Shown one piece after another: positions 12,499 to 21,999 of a stretch of 64,000 bases of DNA. Every line of letters begins with the position of its first letter. The first letter of the stretch is position 1. Below the pieces are notes generated by a model. The model made no database searches and was not told the DNA's origin. It saw only the letters and a list, made by a program, of their open reading frames with translations. This stretch comes from Sapria himalayana. Lineage: Eukaryota > Streptophyta > Magnoliopsida > Malpighiales > Rafflesiaceae. The stretch covers positions 1,109,101 through 1,173,100 of the forward strand of contig JAREIK010002979.1 of the NCBI GenBank assembly GCA_029783825.1, in the 5' to 3' direction. The position numbers and the translations under genes were made by a program.

Positions 12499-15135
12499 AT
12501 GAACTCAAGTCATCTTTTTCTCGAGGTATCCATAGGGATGGGATCCATTCTTGAGCAATCCAAACTCGTAAGTTTTTCATGGCTTATTTTTTATTGCTTT
12601 TAATGCGCTTGTTAAGAGTTGCAATTTTTTGATTTTGTTTATTGCGTAGTAGAATATCTTCCTTGCAATGAAAAAGATTGTCGATACGTTAGGCCCCAAG
12701 TCTCGAATCATCGACACCATTTCTAGATGCCTCAATGTCGGAATGTATGGTAGTACTTAGTATTCCTTTTTCATGGGTTTTTTTTCAATGAGAGCTGATT
12801 GGATTTCATGGCCGAGTTTCATTTTGCAGTGGTGAGATTTGATTTTTCATGGGGTGATGCACAATATCACCAAAAGACATTGGAGAACTAAAGTCCACAA
12901 TCAAGAGCACTAAGAAGTTCTATGCTGTATGTTTTTTTAGCTATGATTACTTATATCTGTCATTAGGGGAACAACATACTATCAAAATGAAATTACTTCC
13001 TCTTTGTCAAATTAAATTACTTATTGTGCATCTAATTGGTTTGGCTATTGCCATGTTGTTGATGTAGTTATCACAATCAAAAAGGGTTTTAAGTTTTGCT
13101 TTTCAATTTTTAGGTTATGCCGGACACGGTAGGTCCAAAATTGTAGGTTATTAACAAAAATGAGAAATCCATTTCGCTCCTGGCTGATGGATTTGTTATT
13201 TTAACACCTGATCATGAACAAGAAGCTTTGTCGGAGTTGTTGCCCATCAATTTTAATGGCCTGTCCAATGTTAGTACTTTATGAGTTATAATGGTCTGGG
13301 TGGACTAGATCATAATAAAACATAGCATTGATGATCTTTGAATTAAATGAAAATATGATCAAAACATAATGGATGTGCTTGGTAGGGCATTCCTTGTAAC
13401 TTATTGTTATATATTGATTAATATAAATGCCCTCACTAGAAGTGGAGCCCCATCAAATCCCTTATTTTCCTTCAAATTTTTATTGTTAATTTTCTATCTG
13501 CACTTCATTTGAATGATTTGAATTTTTTGTGTCACTATTTAATTTGGTGTTTATTTATTCTTTTAACTACAAATAAAATTGTCTTTCATTGCAAGCTGTT
13601 CAACCGGGGAACACCATTTTTATTAGTCAGTACTAGTTCACGGGAAGCAAAACTACTTCAGTATGGCTGGAGGTAATGAACAACATTCATGGTTGTCTAG
13701 CATGTGCCTGCAGCATTAAAATGGGTTAATGATTTAGAATGCTCTAATCCCAAAATAATGTTATGCTCGTGTATGTCTCATGTGCTTGAGTGAACAAGTA
13801 GGGTATCTGAGGTGAGGGAAAATGATGTAATTTGTGTGATAAAGAACTTTGTGACTTTGGCAGGCTCATTATTCACCCAGCATGTTTCTCAAATTCATAT
13901 CAATGTACCTACACATTCTGCTCGAGATAGGCTTGTCAATCTTTTTCATTGATTTCACTTTTGGAATTTGGAGAATGCTTACATTTTCATTGTTCTATAT
14001 TGGTTGTGTTCAAGGTTATCAGCACTTGAGGTGTGCAAAATAAAATTGATTTTCTCTCCTTGTCATACATCCACCACTTTGAGAATGGTTGACATGTAAT
14101 TCTAATGATGCAGTTCTTCCTCTTTTTGTATAGTCATTTTCAGAATCATAGTTTGTTGCAGTAGAGAAGCTTCTTTAATGTGCTGTTTGTAATCTCTAAA
14201 AATTGAGAATATGTTTATTAACTTTTATTAGTGCATAAACATTTTCTCAATAATTTTGTAGTACATAGTTTTGTGCTAGCCCCTCCACAAAAGTTTTCTT
14301 TGTAAAATATATTTACCACGAAATGATCTTTTTATAATCAACAAAATCATAATTATTTCAATATTTTTCTCAAAATTGTATTAGTTGAGTTCATAATTTT
14401 TATTTATTAATAAAGGTCTTACTCAATGAAAAAGTCTCCCACTTAGCATGAGGTTTGAGATATATTAATATTTTGATGATCTTATCCTTGAAAACTAGAG
14501 ATGCATTATCTGTTGAGTTTTGAACTTGGGATCTATTATCCATGGATGAAGACACTCGGCATCACAAAAAGACACGACCTATATTTTTTTGCACTATTCA
14601 TTCTTCTGCATAAAATTAGGTATACTGTAACATGGTACATATGTATATAGGTGTGTATGTTTGCATGCATAAAACTATCCACACACACATCCATCATCTA
14701 TATGTATGTGTTTGTGCATGTTATTTTCTTTAAATATATTTCCAAGCTCCACAAGTGATATTTTTTGTGAAGCTGTTTATTGATGCATTCTACGTGGGAA
14801 ACAATTATGTGTTGTATCACAAGCCCGTGAGTATCTATCTCAGCTTGGAGACCTCAGTCAAACCAAGATTTTTGCCAAGATTGAAAATGTGGAGGATAGT
14901 TGTTTCCATAGTAATTCTCAAAGGCATATGAACCTGCTCCTTCTGGCTTAGCCACTAGTTTTTATACATGATTAGATGGTGGTCACCTATTGTATATTCT
15001 AGCATGCCAAATAATGTGGATGTTTCTGAAACTGCAACAATAAAAAATATTGTTTTGTTTTAAATCAAACTTTTTTCTTCATTTGTTCTTAAAAGCATAT
15101 GGTATTATTCTTTCCCGTGGCAATTTAGGGATAAG
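12499..15135 (+). pseudogene. Captured cytosolic pyruvate kinase gene fragment (N-terminal half, introns retained)
   Basis: Reads as successive exons of plant cytosolic pyruvate kinase, the enzyme converting phosphoenolpyruvate and ADP to pyruvate and ATP. Exon 1 (12499-12567) gives MNSSHLFLE then GSILEQSKL. Exon 2 (12653-12749) gives MKKIVDTLGPKSR and ISRCLNVGM. Exon 3 from 12830 gives VRFDFSWGDAQYHQKTLEN. The exon from about 13117 gives VMPDTVGPKL and [15 protein letters not shown]. Exon 13596-13672 gives GNTIFISQY and TGSKTTSVWLE. About 13803-13935 gives ENDVICVIKNFVTLAGSLF. About 14015-14087 gives GVQNKIDFLSLSY. From 14820: [19 protein letters not shown]. About 15095: GIILSRGNLGI. Introns have GT and AG ends at most junctions. 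It is broken by a 1-base loss in exon 3, stops replacing Q (after VGPKL), L (after ISQY) and W (before GVQNK), and absence of the C-terminal half. It lies between a CACTA left-arm copy and a CACTA right terminus. Confidence 0.9.
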
Positions 15136-15199
15136 CATATGTTTATCTTTCTCATGATTTATTTTACTAATTTTTCTCATGTGTGTGTGTGTCACCTGA

Positions 15200-15460
15200 G
15201 GCTATATGATTTTATATACGTACATATAATACTGTAGTATATACTTACATATATACTATAGTATATAAGTATATATATACTGAGTATATTCATATGTATA
15301 TACTATAGTATATATGTATGTATGTACTACAATATATAAGTACATATATACTGAGTATATATGTATGTATATACTACAATATATAAGTATGTATATACCA
15401 GAGTATATAAGTACATATATACTATAGTATATACGTACGTATATACCTAGCATATGCGTA
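15200..15460. repeat. Cluster of TATAC/GTATA palindromes
   Basis: Closely spaced self-complementary words (TATACTATAGTATA, TATACGTACGTATA, TACATATATACTGAGTATATATGTA). Each can fold into a short hairpin and the cluster is quasi-palindromic as a whole. Related clusters: 6970-7010, 16200-16520, 20650-20890, 49880-50090, 51030-51240 and 52280-52470. Confidence 0.85.
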
Positions 15461-15753
15461 CACCAGAAAAGATTTCACCCCAAACTTGATTTTTTCTCCA
15501 ATGGGTTGACAAAAATCTAGTTACAACAGCCCTAATCCTGTTCAAAGCAAAACAAAACAAAATAGTTCATTGAATTCCTAGGCGTTCTATGAATTAGTTG
15601 GCACATATAAAAAAATTTAGTACTAAATTATCACTAGTTTAAATGTTAAAGTAAAGCATAAAAATCCTGTTTACATATGATGATCAAAGTATGGGGTTGT
15701 CGATATATGATTGTGTGTGCGTGAAGAAAATAAAATAGAGAAATAAAGCTCAC

Positions 15754-16015
15754 TTGTTGCCTAGACGAGCATGAAGATTGATGACCAGCTATTCTTCATA
15801 GATAGTAAGAAGTCTTCTTTTTAAGCCTGGGCGAAGATAATTAGTCCAGTGAAGGCGGCAGCTCTTGCCACACCATGGTGATCCGGCGAGCTTTGGGATG
15901 GCTCTCCAATACCACTAGCCATTGGTGAGGATAAAATTGATGAGTTTCTCATCTTCTTCAGCAGTCCACGACCCTTTCCTAACCCTGAGTTTATCACAAC
16001 AGGTTGGCAACCCAT
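15754..16015 (-). pseudogene. Captured R2R3-MYB transcription factor fragment (DNA-binding domain)
   Basis: On the minus strand from ATG at 16015: MGCQPVV...GLGKG, then after a 1-base loss WTAEEDEKLINFILTNG, stop, [38 protein letters not shown], stop, LVINLHARLGNK. This is the start and R2 plus beginning of R3 of a plant R2R3-MYB (family consensus start M-G-R-x-P-C-C), a nuclear DNA-binding regulator. It stops at AA|GTGAGC, the usual second R2R3-MYB splice site after L-G-N-R/K, so an intron donor is retained. The usual first intron near K-L-A-G is absent. One frameshift and two in-frame stops make it a pseudogene. It lies on the opposite strand to the pyruvate kinase fragment in the same CACTA mosaic. 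Confidence 0.88.
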
Positions 16016-16199
16016 CTCTAAATTCAGTGATAGCCGTACGTGTAATAAGTGACGATCAAAGTTAAACTCCCATCTATATGTAGGGCAGAGCTATAGGAGG
16101 AAGAGTAAGATTTGAGAGTCCTGCAATTGTCTCCATAAAAGGACACTAAAACTAAATAGAGTCTCATAAGGTATGTTTTGATACAGAAAAGGATTCAAA

Positions 16200-16520
16200 A
16201 GTAGAAGTATATACTTACGTATATATCATATATACCTACGTATATACCGTATATACCTACGTATATACCATATATACCTATGTATATACTAAGTATATAC
16301 GTACATATATACTGAGTATATATGTACGTATATACTATAGTATATATGTACTTATATACCAAGTATATACATACATATATACTGAGTATATATGTACTCA
16401 GTATATATGTACATATAATACTGTAGTTTATATGTACATATACTACAGTAATATATCTAACTAGTGAAATGCTAGTATATATACATATACACTATAGTAT
16501 ATATGTACAAATATACTATA
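16200..16520. repeat. Cluster of TATAC palindromes
   Basis: Repeated TACGTATATACC, ACTGAGTATATATGTAC and ACTATAGTATATATGTAC words, each partly self-complementary. It precedes a copy of the repeat-unit tail in the same order as in the units at 49638-52870. Confidence 0.85.
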
Positions 16521-16950
16521 GTATTATATTTCTATCAAAACATAACTTTATTTATTTATTTATTTGGATTTTATTGACTAGTTAAAATTTCGTACAGATA
16601 TGATACCACATTGTTTCCCATACGAAGCTTGTATAGGTGAAGGAATTTTTTACTAGACATGATGCACCGCGACTCAGACAACTTTGTCGTAGTAGAAAGA
16701 TGATGATCAGAGGAGTTGAGGGAGAGAAACCAACGACAATGCACGGATAGATTATACTTTATGCACCGTCGGTAGATACATTGATGAATAAAATGTAATA
16801 AGATTTTGTTATGTTTTTGTTTTTATTATGTAAAATATTGTATTAGAATAATTAATTAAATGATTTTATTTTTTGTTAAATAATAAATTATCATTTATTG
16901 TTTATATTTTTATTCAATTTAATATAAAAATATTAAATTATTTAATTAAA
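16521..16950 (+). repeat. Solo copy of the tail of the ~1.2-kb CACTA internal repeat unit
   Basis: Contains TTATCAAAACATAA, CCCATACGAAGCTTGTATA, GATGCACCGYGACTC, GATTATACTTTATGCACCG and GGTAGATACATTGATGAATAA in the same order as at 50100-50500, 51240-51640 and 52480-52870. Confidence 0.8.
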
Positions 16951-17232
16951 ATTATTGAAAAAAAATAAAATTCTGAAAATAGTTTTGAAATGAAAATAGC
17001 CAAGGATTTTTCTCTTTCTAATTTAGCTAGAAAAATCATTATTTTAGCTAGGAAATTTTCCGTCTCTATAATTTTTTAGGTAGCGACTCTTTCCCTCGTT
17101 AATTTTTAGCGATGAACACTTTAGTTTGATAAAACTTTCGTTGGTAATCCGTTGTCATTTCCTGTTTAGAGATGGAAACCTCCCATTTAGCTAGGGAATT
17201 TTCCCTAGCCATTTGGGCTTTTTCTTATAGTG
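16951..17232 (+). mobile_element. CACTA right terminus with subterminal repeats
   Basis: Ends ...TTTGGGCTTTTTCTTATAGTG, whose reverse complement starts CACTATAAGAAAAA. Inside are subterminal motifs TTTAGCTAGGGAATTTTCCCTAGC and GTTGGTAATCCGTTG. It aligns by eye with 52890-53370. The right flanking triplet is GAA, which does not match the triplets before the left ends at 3695 (ATG) or 6221 (TCT), so its partner end is not in this window or has been lost. Confidence 0.85.
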
Positions 17233-17504
17233 GAAGTTTTTTTCTTCTCTTGTTTCTCTCTCGGCTTTGATTCATCATCAAAAGCTATGAAGCATTAATA
17301 TTTATTTAGACACATTACAAATTAACTTCACCATGACATATTTAACCATAAAAAACTTTTACCTATCTCATTTTCTTCATCCCTTTTATTCGATTCCTTG
17401 TTCTTTAAAATTAACAAAAATCAAAAATAGTTCAAAAATAATTCTGATACTAAAGTTTCATGGTTAAAACAAAAAAATAACATTCTTTCAAAATCATATA
17501 AAAC

Positions 17505-17780
17505 AAAATCATCCTCATAATTAGCTGGTGAATTTGTGCTAGCCTCTCCTATGTTGTTTTCTGCTAGAACTAGGAATGCTATCTATCACGTCAAGCCTGC
17601 TAACTGTGAGTCCATATAGGACATTTGCTATTACATTAAAAGTTATTAATGACCAAATTATTATCCAGAATAATCTACTTCATCAGTTCTATCACCTGAT
17701 CAAATAATTTCTCAAACATATGATTTTCTAACTTCATGCTCATAAGTCGAGCCACAAGTGACAATTACGAATGTGTTGAC
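17505..17780 (-). pseudogene. Internally deleted TNP2-type transposase fragment
   Basis: The minus strand reads LSLVARLMSM, K-L-E-N-H-M-F-E-K-L-F-D, then ILDNNLVINNF, and jumps to YMDSQLAG followed by GAGGCTAGCA. The first part matches 45450-45590 and the second matches 49170-49260 of the pseudogene in the 37732-53370 element, so about 3.6 kb between them is missing here. TNP2 is the CACTA transposase. This fragment is oriented opposite to the adjacent CACTA end at 17232. Confidence 0.7.
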
Positions 17781-17925
17781 TGTATGACTTTCAACCTTAA
17801 AATATGCTTGTTCATGTCTATAATAACTATTTTTATATATCTATGAATATGGTTCTGTGTCACCAAATTTTTTGGGTAGAGTTTTAGTCTATTATAGGTA
17901 TGTAATAGCCTTGGCTGGTCCTCCA
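17781..17925 (+). repeat. Solo copy of the head of the ~1.2-kb CACTA internal repeat unit
   Basis: GTCTATAATAACTATTTTTATATATCTATGAATATG followed by TTTTTTGGGTAGAGTTTTAG and CTATTATAGGTATGTAA matches the unit starts at 49638, 50515 and 51665. It is not followed by a trinucleotide island here. Confidence 0.75.
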
Positions 17926-18030
17926 TGGTGCTGGGAACAACACCTTAGCTTCTAAAGATGAGAGATGGACCAAAAAAATTAATTCCATGCAAAAGCAGGT
18001 TTTTTCTGGACACTTTTTTTTGTGTAGATT

Positions 18031-18606
18031 TGCATCATCACAGTTCAAATATGCATCATCACAGTTCAGATCTATGTCGTCTCAATTTATATTTGTGTCG
18101 TCGTAGTTCAGATATGTGTCATCACAGTTTAGATATGCGTCGTTGCAGTTAGAGGTGTCAACCGGTCCGGGCCAGCACGAGGCACGGCATGGAAAAATTC
18201 TGTGCCCGGGCCCGTGCCGTGCCCGGGTTAGGCAAGAGCCGTGCCGTGCCGTGCCTGACCCATCACGGTTCAGCCCGCGACATGGCACACCGGCACGGGT
18301 TTGTCCCATGAGCCCGACCCCACGATGGCCCCTCCCGCAAAAAAGACCACGGGTCGGGTCTGATTCGACCCGACCCGTGGCCCCCCCGAATCCCGACCCG
18401 TACGGATTTGCAAGCCCGAGCGGGCCAAGCAAGGCACGGCACGGCCCGTCGTGCCTACTGGCCGTGCCGGGCCCGGCTATTTTAAACCGTGCCGGGCCTA
18501 GCCCGGCACGTTGGCATGCTCATGCTCAAAAAATTCGGGCCGGGTCGGCGCGGCCCGTTTGACACCTCTAGTTGTAGTTCATATATGCATCATCATACTT
18601 CAGATC
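18031..18606 (+). repeat. 21-bp minisatellite, ~7 units, interrupted by an insertion
   Basis: Units of exactly 21 bp resembling TGCATCATCACAGTTCAGATA start at 18031, 18052, 18073, 18094, 18115 and 18136. The 18136 unit is split at 18149 by a 421-bp element and resumes at 18571. Removing the insert and one 8-bp duplication restores a 21-bp unit. One frame encodes a heptapeptide repeat (M-H-H-H-S-S-D) but there is no sign of a gene. Confidence 0.85.
18150..18570. mobile_element. GC-rich non-autonomous hAT-type element (MITE-like), 421 bp
   Basis: The ends are perfect 12-bp inverted repeats TAGAGGTGTCAA / TTGACACCTCTA, with further matches (CGG.CCG) inside. It is flanked by 8-bp duplications GTTGCAGT (18142-18149) and GTTGTAGT (18571-18578) with one mismatch. 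TAG-type ends plus 8-bp duplications point to the hAT superfamily. The interior is very GC-rich with repeated GCACGG, GCCGTGCC and CCCGGGCCC words, in contrast to the AT-rich surroundings. Open frames inside (P/R/G-rich) are compositional artefacts. Confidence 0.8.
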
Positions 18607-18668
18607 TGCAACTACTTATTATCAATTATTGCTTTGTAAATGTAATATGTTATGCTCTATTTTGCAGG

Positions 18669-18766
18669 TGTAACAATGTTCTCTATCTGCGTGGAGTACC
18701 ACAGGAAAAAGAACTAGAAATGCTGACCATGCCTAAGATACCTATATGCGTGTTTTTTAAGTCCTA
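18669..18766 (+). other. Possible exon fragment, unidentified
   Basis: A splice-acceptor-like TATTTTGCAG at 18659-18668 is followed by an open segment CNNVLYLRGVPQEKELEMLT and MPKIP, ending at a TAA at 18764-18766. The family is not recognised. It could be a chance open frame. Confidence 0.2.
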
Positions 18767-18969
18767 AATATTTTTTTCTGTTGTTTTTGATGGAATGAGA
18801 ATTTGTAGTAAAGTAAAAGTGTGTGTGTCATCCAACAAAGGCTTCAACATACTTTTCGTTTAGGCAGCCAATTAATACTAAATCTCACATCCTGCTAAAT
18901 ATGGCCATCCACTTTCTCGACTTGATGCAAATACACATACCATTTTTTTTATTATACATTTTATAAAGT

Positions 18970-19907
18970 AATATATATATTGATAGATACATAGATAGAC
19001 AGACATATAGATAGATAGATATTAATACGACTCAATCTATAATCCTACTTGATAGACACATTGATAGATAGATTGATAGATAGATTTTTAGATAGATTGA
19101 TAGACAAATAGATAGACAAATAGGTAGACGAATAGATAGATAGACAGATAGATATATAGATAGATAGACATATAGAAAGATAGATTGATAGAAAAATATA
19201 TAGATATAGATATATATATATATATATACAAATTATTAGACTGATATATGGATAGATAGATTGATAGATAGACAGTTAGATAGACAGATAGTAGATAAAT
19301 ATATAGATAGAAAGAAATAAATATAGATTGAATGATAAATTGACATATAGATAGATAGATCAATAGATAGATTGAAAGAAAGAAAGATAGATAGATAGAT
19401 AGAACTTTAGATAGACAGATAGATATATAGATACACACACACACACACACACACACACAGATAGATAGATAGATACATAGATATATAGATAGGTAGAAAA
19501 ATAGATATACAAATATATCATTAGATAGATAGATAGGTTGTTAGATAGATAGACAAACATATAGATAGATAGATAGATAGGTAGTTATATAGATAGATAT
19601 ATAGATAGATAGATAAATAGATAAACAAGTAAATAAATAATTAGATAGATATATAGATAAACATATAGACACATAAATAGATAGAGATATAAATAGAAAG
19701 ATATATAGATAGATGGAAAGGTATCTAGACAGATATAGATAAATAGATGTACAATTAGATCGAGAGATAGATAAATAGATAGATAGACTAAAATATAAAA
19801 TAGATACCCATAAATAAATAGATAGATATATAAATAGTTAGATACATACACAAATAGAAAGATAAACAGATAGTTAGTTTTACAAATAGACGGTAAAACA
19901 GATAGAT
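18970..19907. repeat. Degenerate (GATA)n array
   Basis: The + strand is degenerate GATA/GATT/GACA with a (TA)n block at about 19209-19228 and a (CA)n block at 19435-19460. The polarity is opposite to the arrays before 6220. Minus-strand S-I-Y-L frames are artefacts. It ends at a CACTA terminus at 19908. Confidence 0.95.
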
Positions 19908-20640
19908 CACTATAATAAAATTTCCAAATAGCTAGGGAAATATCCCTAGCTAAATGGTTTTCTCCTTCATTAAAATATAATAATGATTGATTTATGATGA
20001 AAGTTTTCCCAAGTTAAAGTGGTTGTGGTAAAATATTAAATGAGGAAAAAATTCCCTCGCAAAAACTTAATGACAGAAAATTAACTAGCTAAATTTATTT
20101 TCCCAAGCTAATTTTTATCATATTTTAGAGCTACAAAAATGTCCCTAGCTAAATTTTGAGGGAAACATCCTTAACTATTTTTATTCCAAAAATATTTTCT
20201 CTAAATTATTTTTTTTCTACAAAAAATTTAATTACATATTTTAATGATTTTATTTTAAACTAAAAAAAACATAACCTATAAAACATTATTTATAATTTAA
20301 AAAAAATAAAAATAATTAATAAATTATTTTGATACAATATGCAACATAGTTAAAACAATAACAATAAAATTTTATTACATATTTTTCTTCATCAATGTAT
20401 CTAATGATAGTGTATAAATTATAATATGTTTGTGAAATTTACATTGCTTTCTCTCCTCCATATCCTTTGATCACTAGCTTTCTATTGCGTCAAAGCTGTC
20501 CTAGTCATGCCGCATCATGTCTAGTGAAAAATCCATTCGCTTCTACAAGCTTCATATGGAGAACATTTTGGTACCATATCTATACGAAAATTAAACCAAT
20601 CAATCAAATCAACATAAATAAATAAAAAAGGTTTTGTTTT
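19908..20640 (-). mobile_element. CACTA terminal arm (probable right end of a minus-strand element)
   Basis: It starts CACTATAATAAAATTTCC after the triplet GAT, with subterminal TAGCTAGGGAAATATCCCTAGC. The arm aligns by eye with 6221-6960. A left-arm type sequence in reverse complement at 27300-28327, reverse-oriented ~0.53-kb satellite at 23930-25190, and minus-strand coding remnants in between suggest one minus-strand element running from about 28327 to 19908. The GATA array flanks both sides in the same polarity. Confidence 0.75.
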
Positions 20641-20649
20641 GATAAATAT

Positions 20650-20890
20650 ATACTAATGTAGTATATATATATACATATATACTATAGTATATATGTACAT
20701 ATATTCTATAAAAAAAAAGATTCTATTCTGTAAAATTATGCAATACAACTTATACCTTATGTATAATACTATAGTATATATGTACATATATATATATACA
20801 CACATGTGTGTGTGTGTACATACATACATCAGCATATATGTATAGTTACATATACAAAAAATATATATACTATAATATATATGTTGTATA
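20650..20890. repeat. TATAC palindrome cluster with (TA)(CA)(TG) core
   Basis: ACTATAGTATATATGTACATATA words recur, and TATATACACACATGTGTGTGTGTACATA at about 20790-20822 is a self-complementary hairpin. It occupies the same position relative to the arm as 6970-7010. Confidence 0.8.
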
Positions 20891-20995
20891 TATAATTTGT
20901 TTTTATAATCTATTTGTATAACCAAATATTTCTATTTTAATATGTTTATTTAAGTGCATGAAAGAAATATTAAAAGGCCGAGTATGCTGTAGTAG

Positions 20996-21080
20996 TACAA
21001 TAACGAAGCTCTTGCTGAGCGGTCAGTGGGCCGAAATTTTTGGAGCAGTGCCTGACCTGTCTGATGATCCTACCCTCTCT
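20996..21080 (+). other. Possible captured coding fragment, unidentified
   Basis: A short frame reads ITKLLLSGQWAEIFGAVPDL then SDDPTLSS before a TAG/TAA. The composition is more protein-like than the surroundings and is more GC-rich. The family is not recognised and it may be chance. Confidence 0.2.
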
Positions 21081-21831
21081 AGTTAATTGAACTGAGAATG
21101 TTTTAATATAAAATATTTTGTATTTTATTTTTTTGGGTTACAGTTTTCATGATCTGGAACTATTCAACTTTTTTCTCTCTCTCTCTCTACATGATTTATC
21201 ATTACCATTTCAGCATTGCACATACTGTAAGACTTCTGATTTGGTTTTATCCGTAATGTATAAGCATTTTTTGGTGGATGTAGCTAGTCGTACTGAGTGA
21301 CTAGTGAACCACAATATTTCTCATTTCTACTTTCATTCTTGTTTCTATTGTGGTTGGTTTTGTTGTTCTTTCTTCTTATATATCTTAAAATCACAACTAT
21401 GGAACTGCAATTGCTCAATAATATAAATGCATGTATATACAAAAGTATATTTGACTATGTATCAATATTCTACAGAAAACTCTTGGTATTAGGATGCTTC
21501 AATTCTTTTATTTTATATTTATTATTACTCAATTCACCAAAGTTTATATAGTTCAATTATTTTCAAAACATTATAAATGGAATTATTTTGAACAAATAAA
21601 CATTAAAACTCAATCTCATTATTTATCCAACATAGAAAAGCATAGAATGACTAATGTATGAAACATGGAGCAATACTACACAAGCTTATGTATGGTAGTA
21701 ATACCCATTCCAAATTGAGCACAATGAAGAATAATAATATTCTTACATCACTTAAAAAAATAGAAAAAAAAGTCAATATATCAAAAGTAGCTATACCAGC
21801 GCTCGCCAGGGAAGATTCCCTTGCAACCCTA

Positions 21832-21990
21832 GCAAATAGACAGCTTAGCAAGATTGATGACCAAAAAAACTTTAACAAAAACAAGGAGCTCCCTAGCCAT
21901 AACATCAGATTCATTGCCAACGAGATCACCAGAAACCAATACATCAGATATCATAAAATCATTGTGCAAGGGAGGAATGGTAGTTGGCAC
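21832..21990 (-). pseudogene. Unidentified minus-strand coding remnant (copy 2, better preserved)
   Basis: After a splice-acceptor-like ACATTTCAG on the minus strand it reads about 52 open codons: VPTTIPPLHNDFMISDVLVS, GDLVGNESDVMARELLVFVK, VFLVINLAKLSIC, stop at 21829-21831. The same segment occurs broken at 7030-7185, with the flanking intron-like sequence (GAAATG, TACTGAATGTGCAATTTC, CACTACTTGATAGAACTG) also shared. A possible upstream exon, MDSSKDATFDNGF, lies at about 22078-22116 on the minus strand. The family is not recognised. An open frame on the + strand across the same bases is considered a shadow. Confidence 0.45.
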
Positions 21991-21999
21991 CTCTGAAAT

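Noticed and set aside
3692..17235. A single CACTA element from 3695 to 17232
   Set aside because: Flanking triplets differ (ATG and GAA), two overlapping left-arm copies lie between, and another terminus at 6221 interrupts it. A nested mosaic is more likely.
18082..18767. P/R/G-rich open frames of 92-148 codons on both strands
   Set aside because: They lie in the GC-rich hAT-type element, where stops are rare by composition; frames overlap on both strands.
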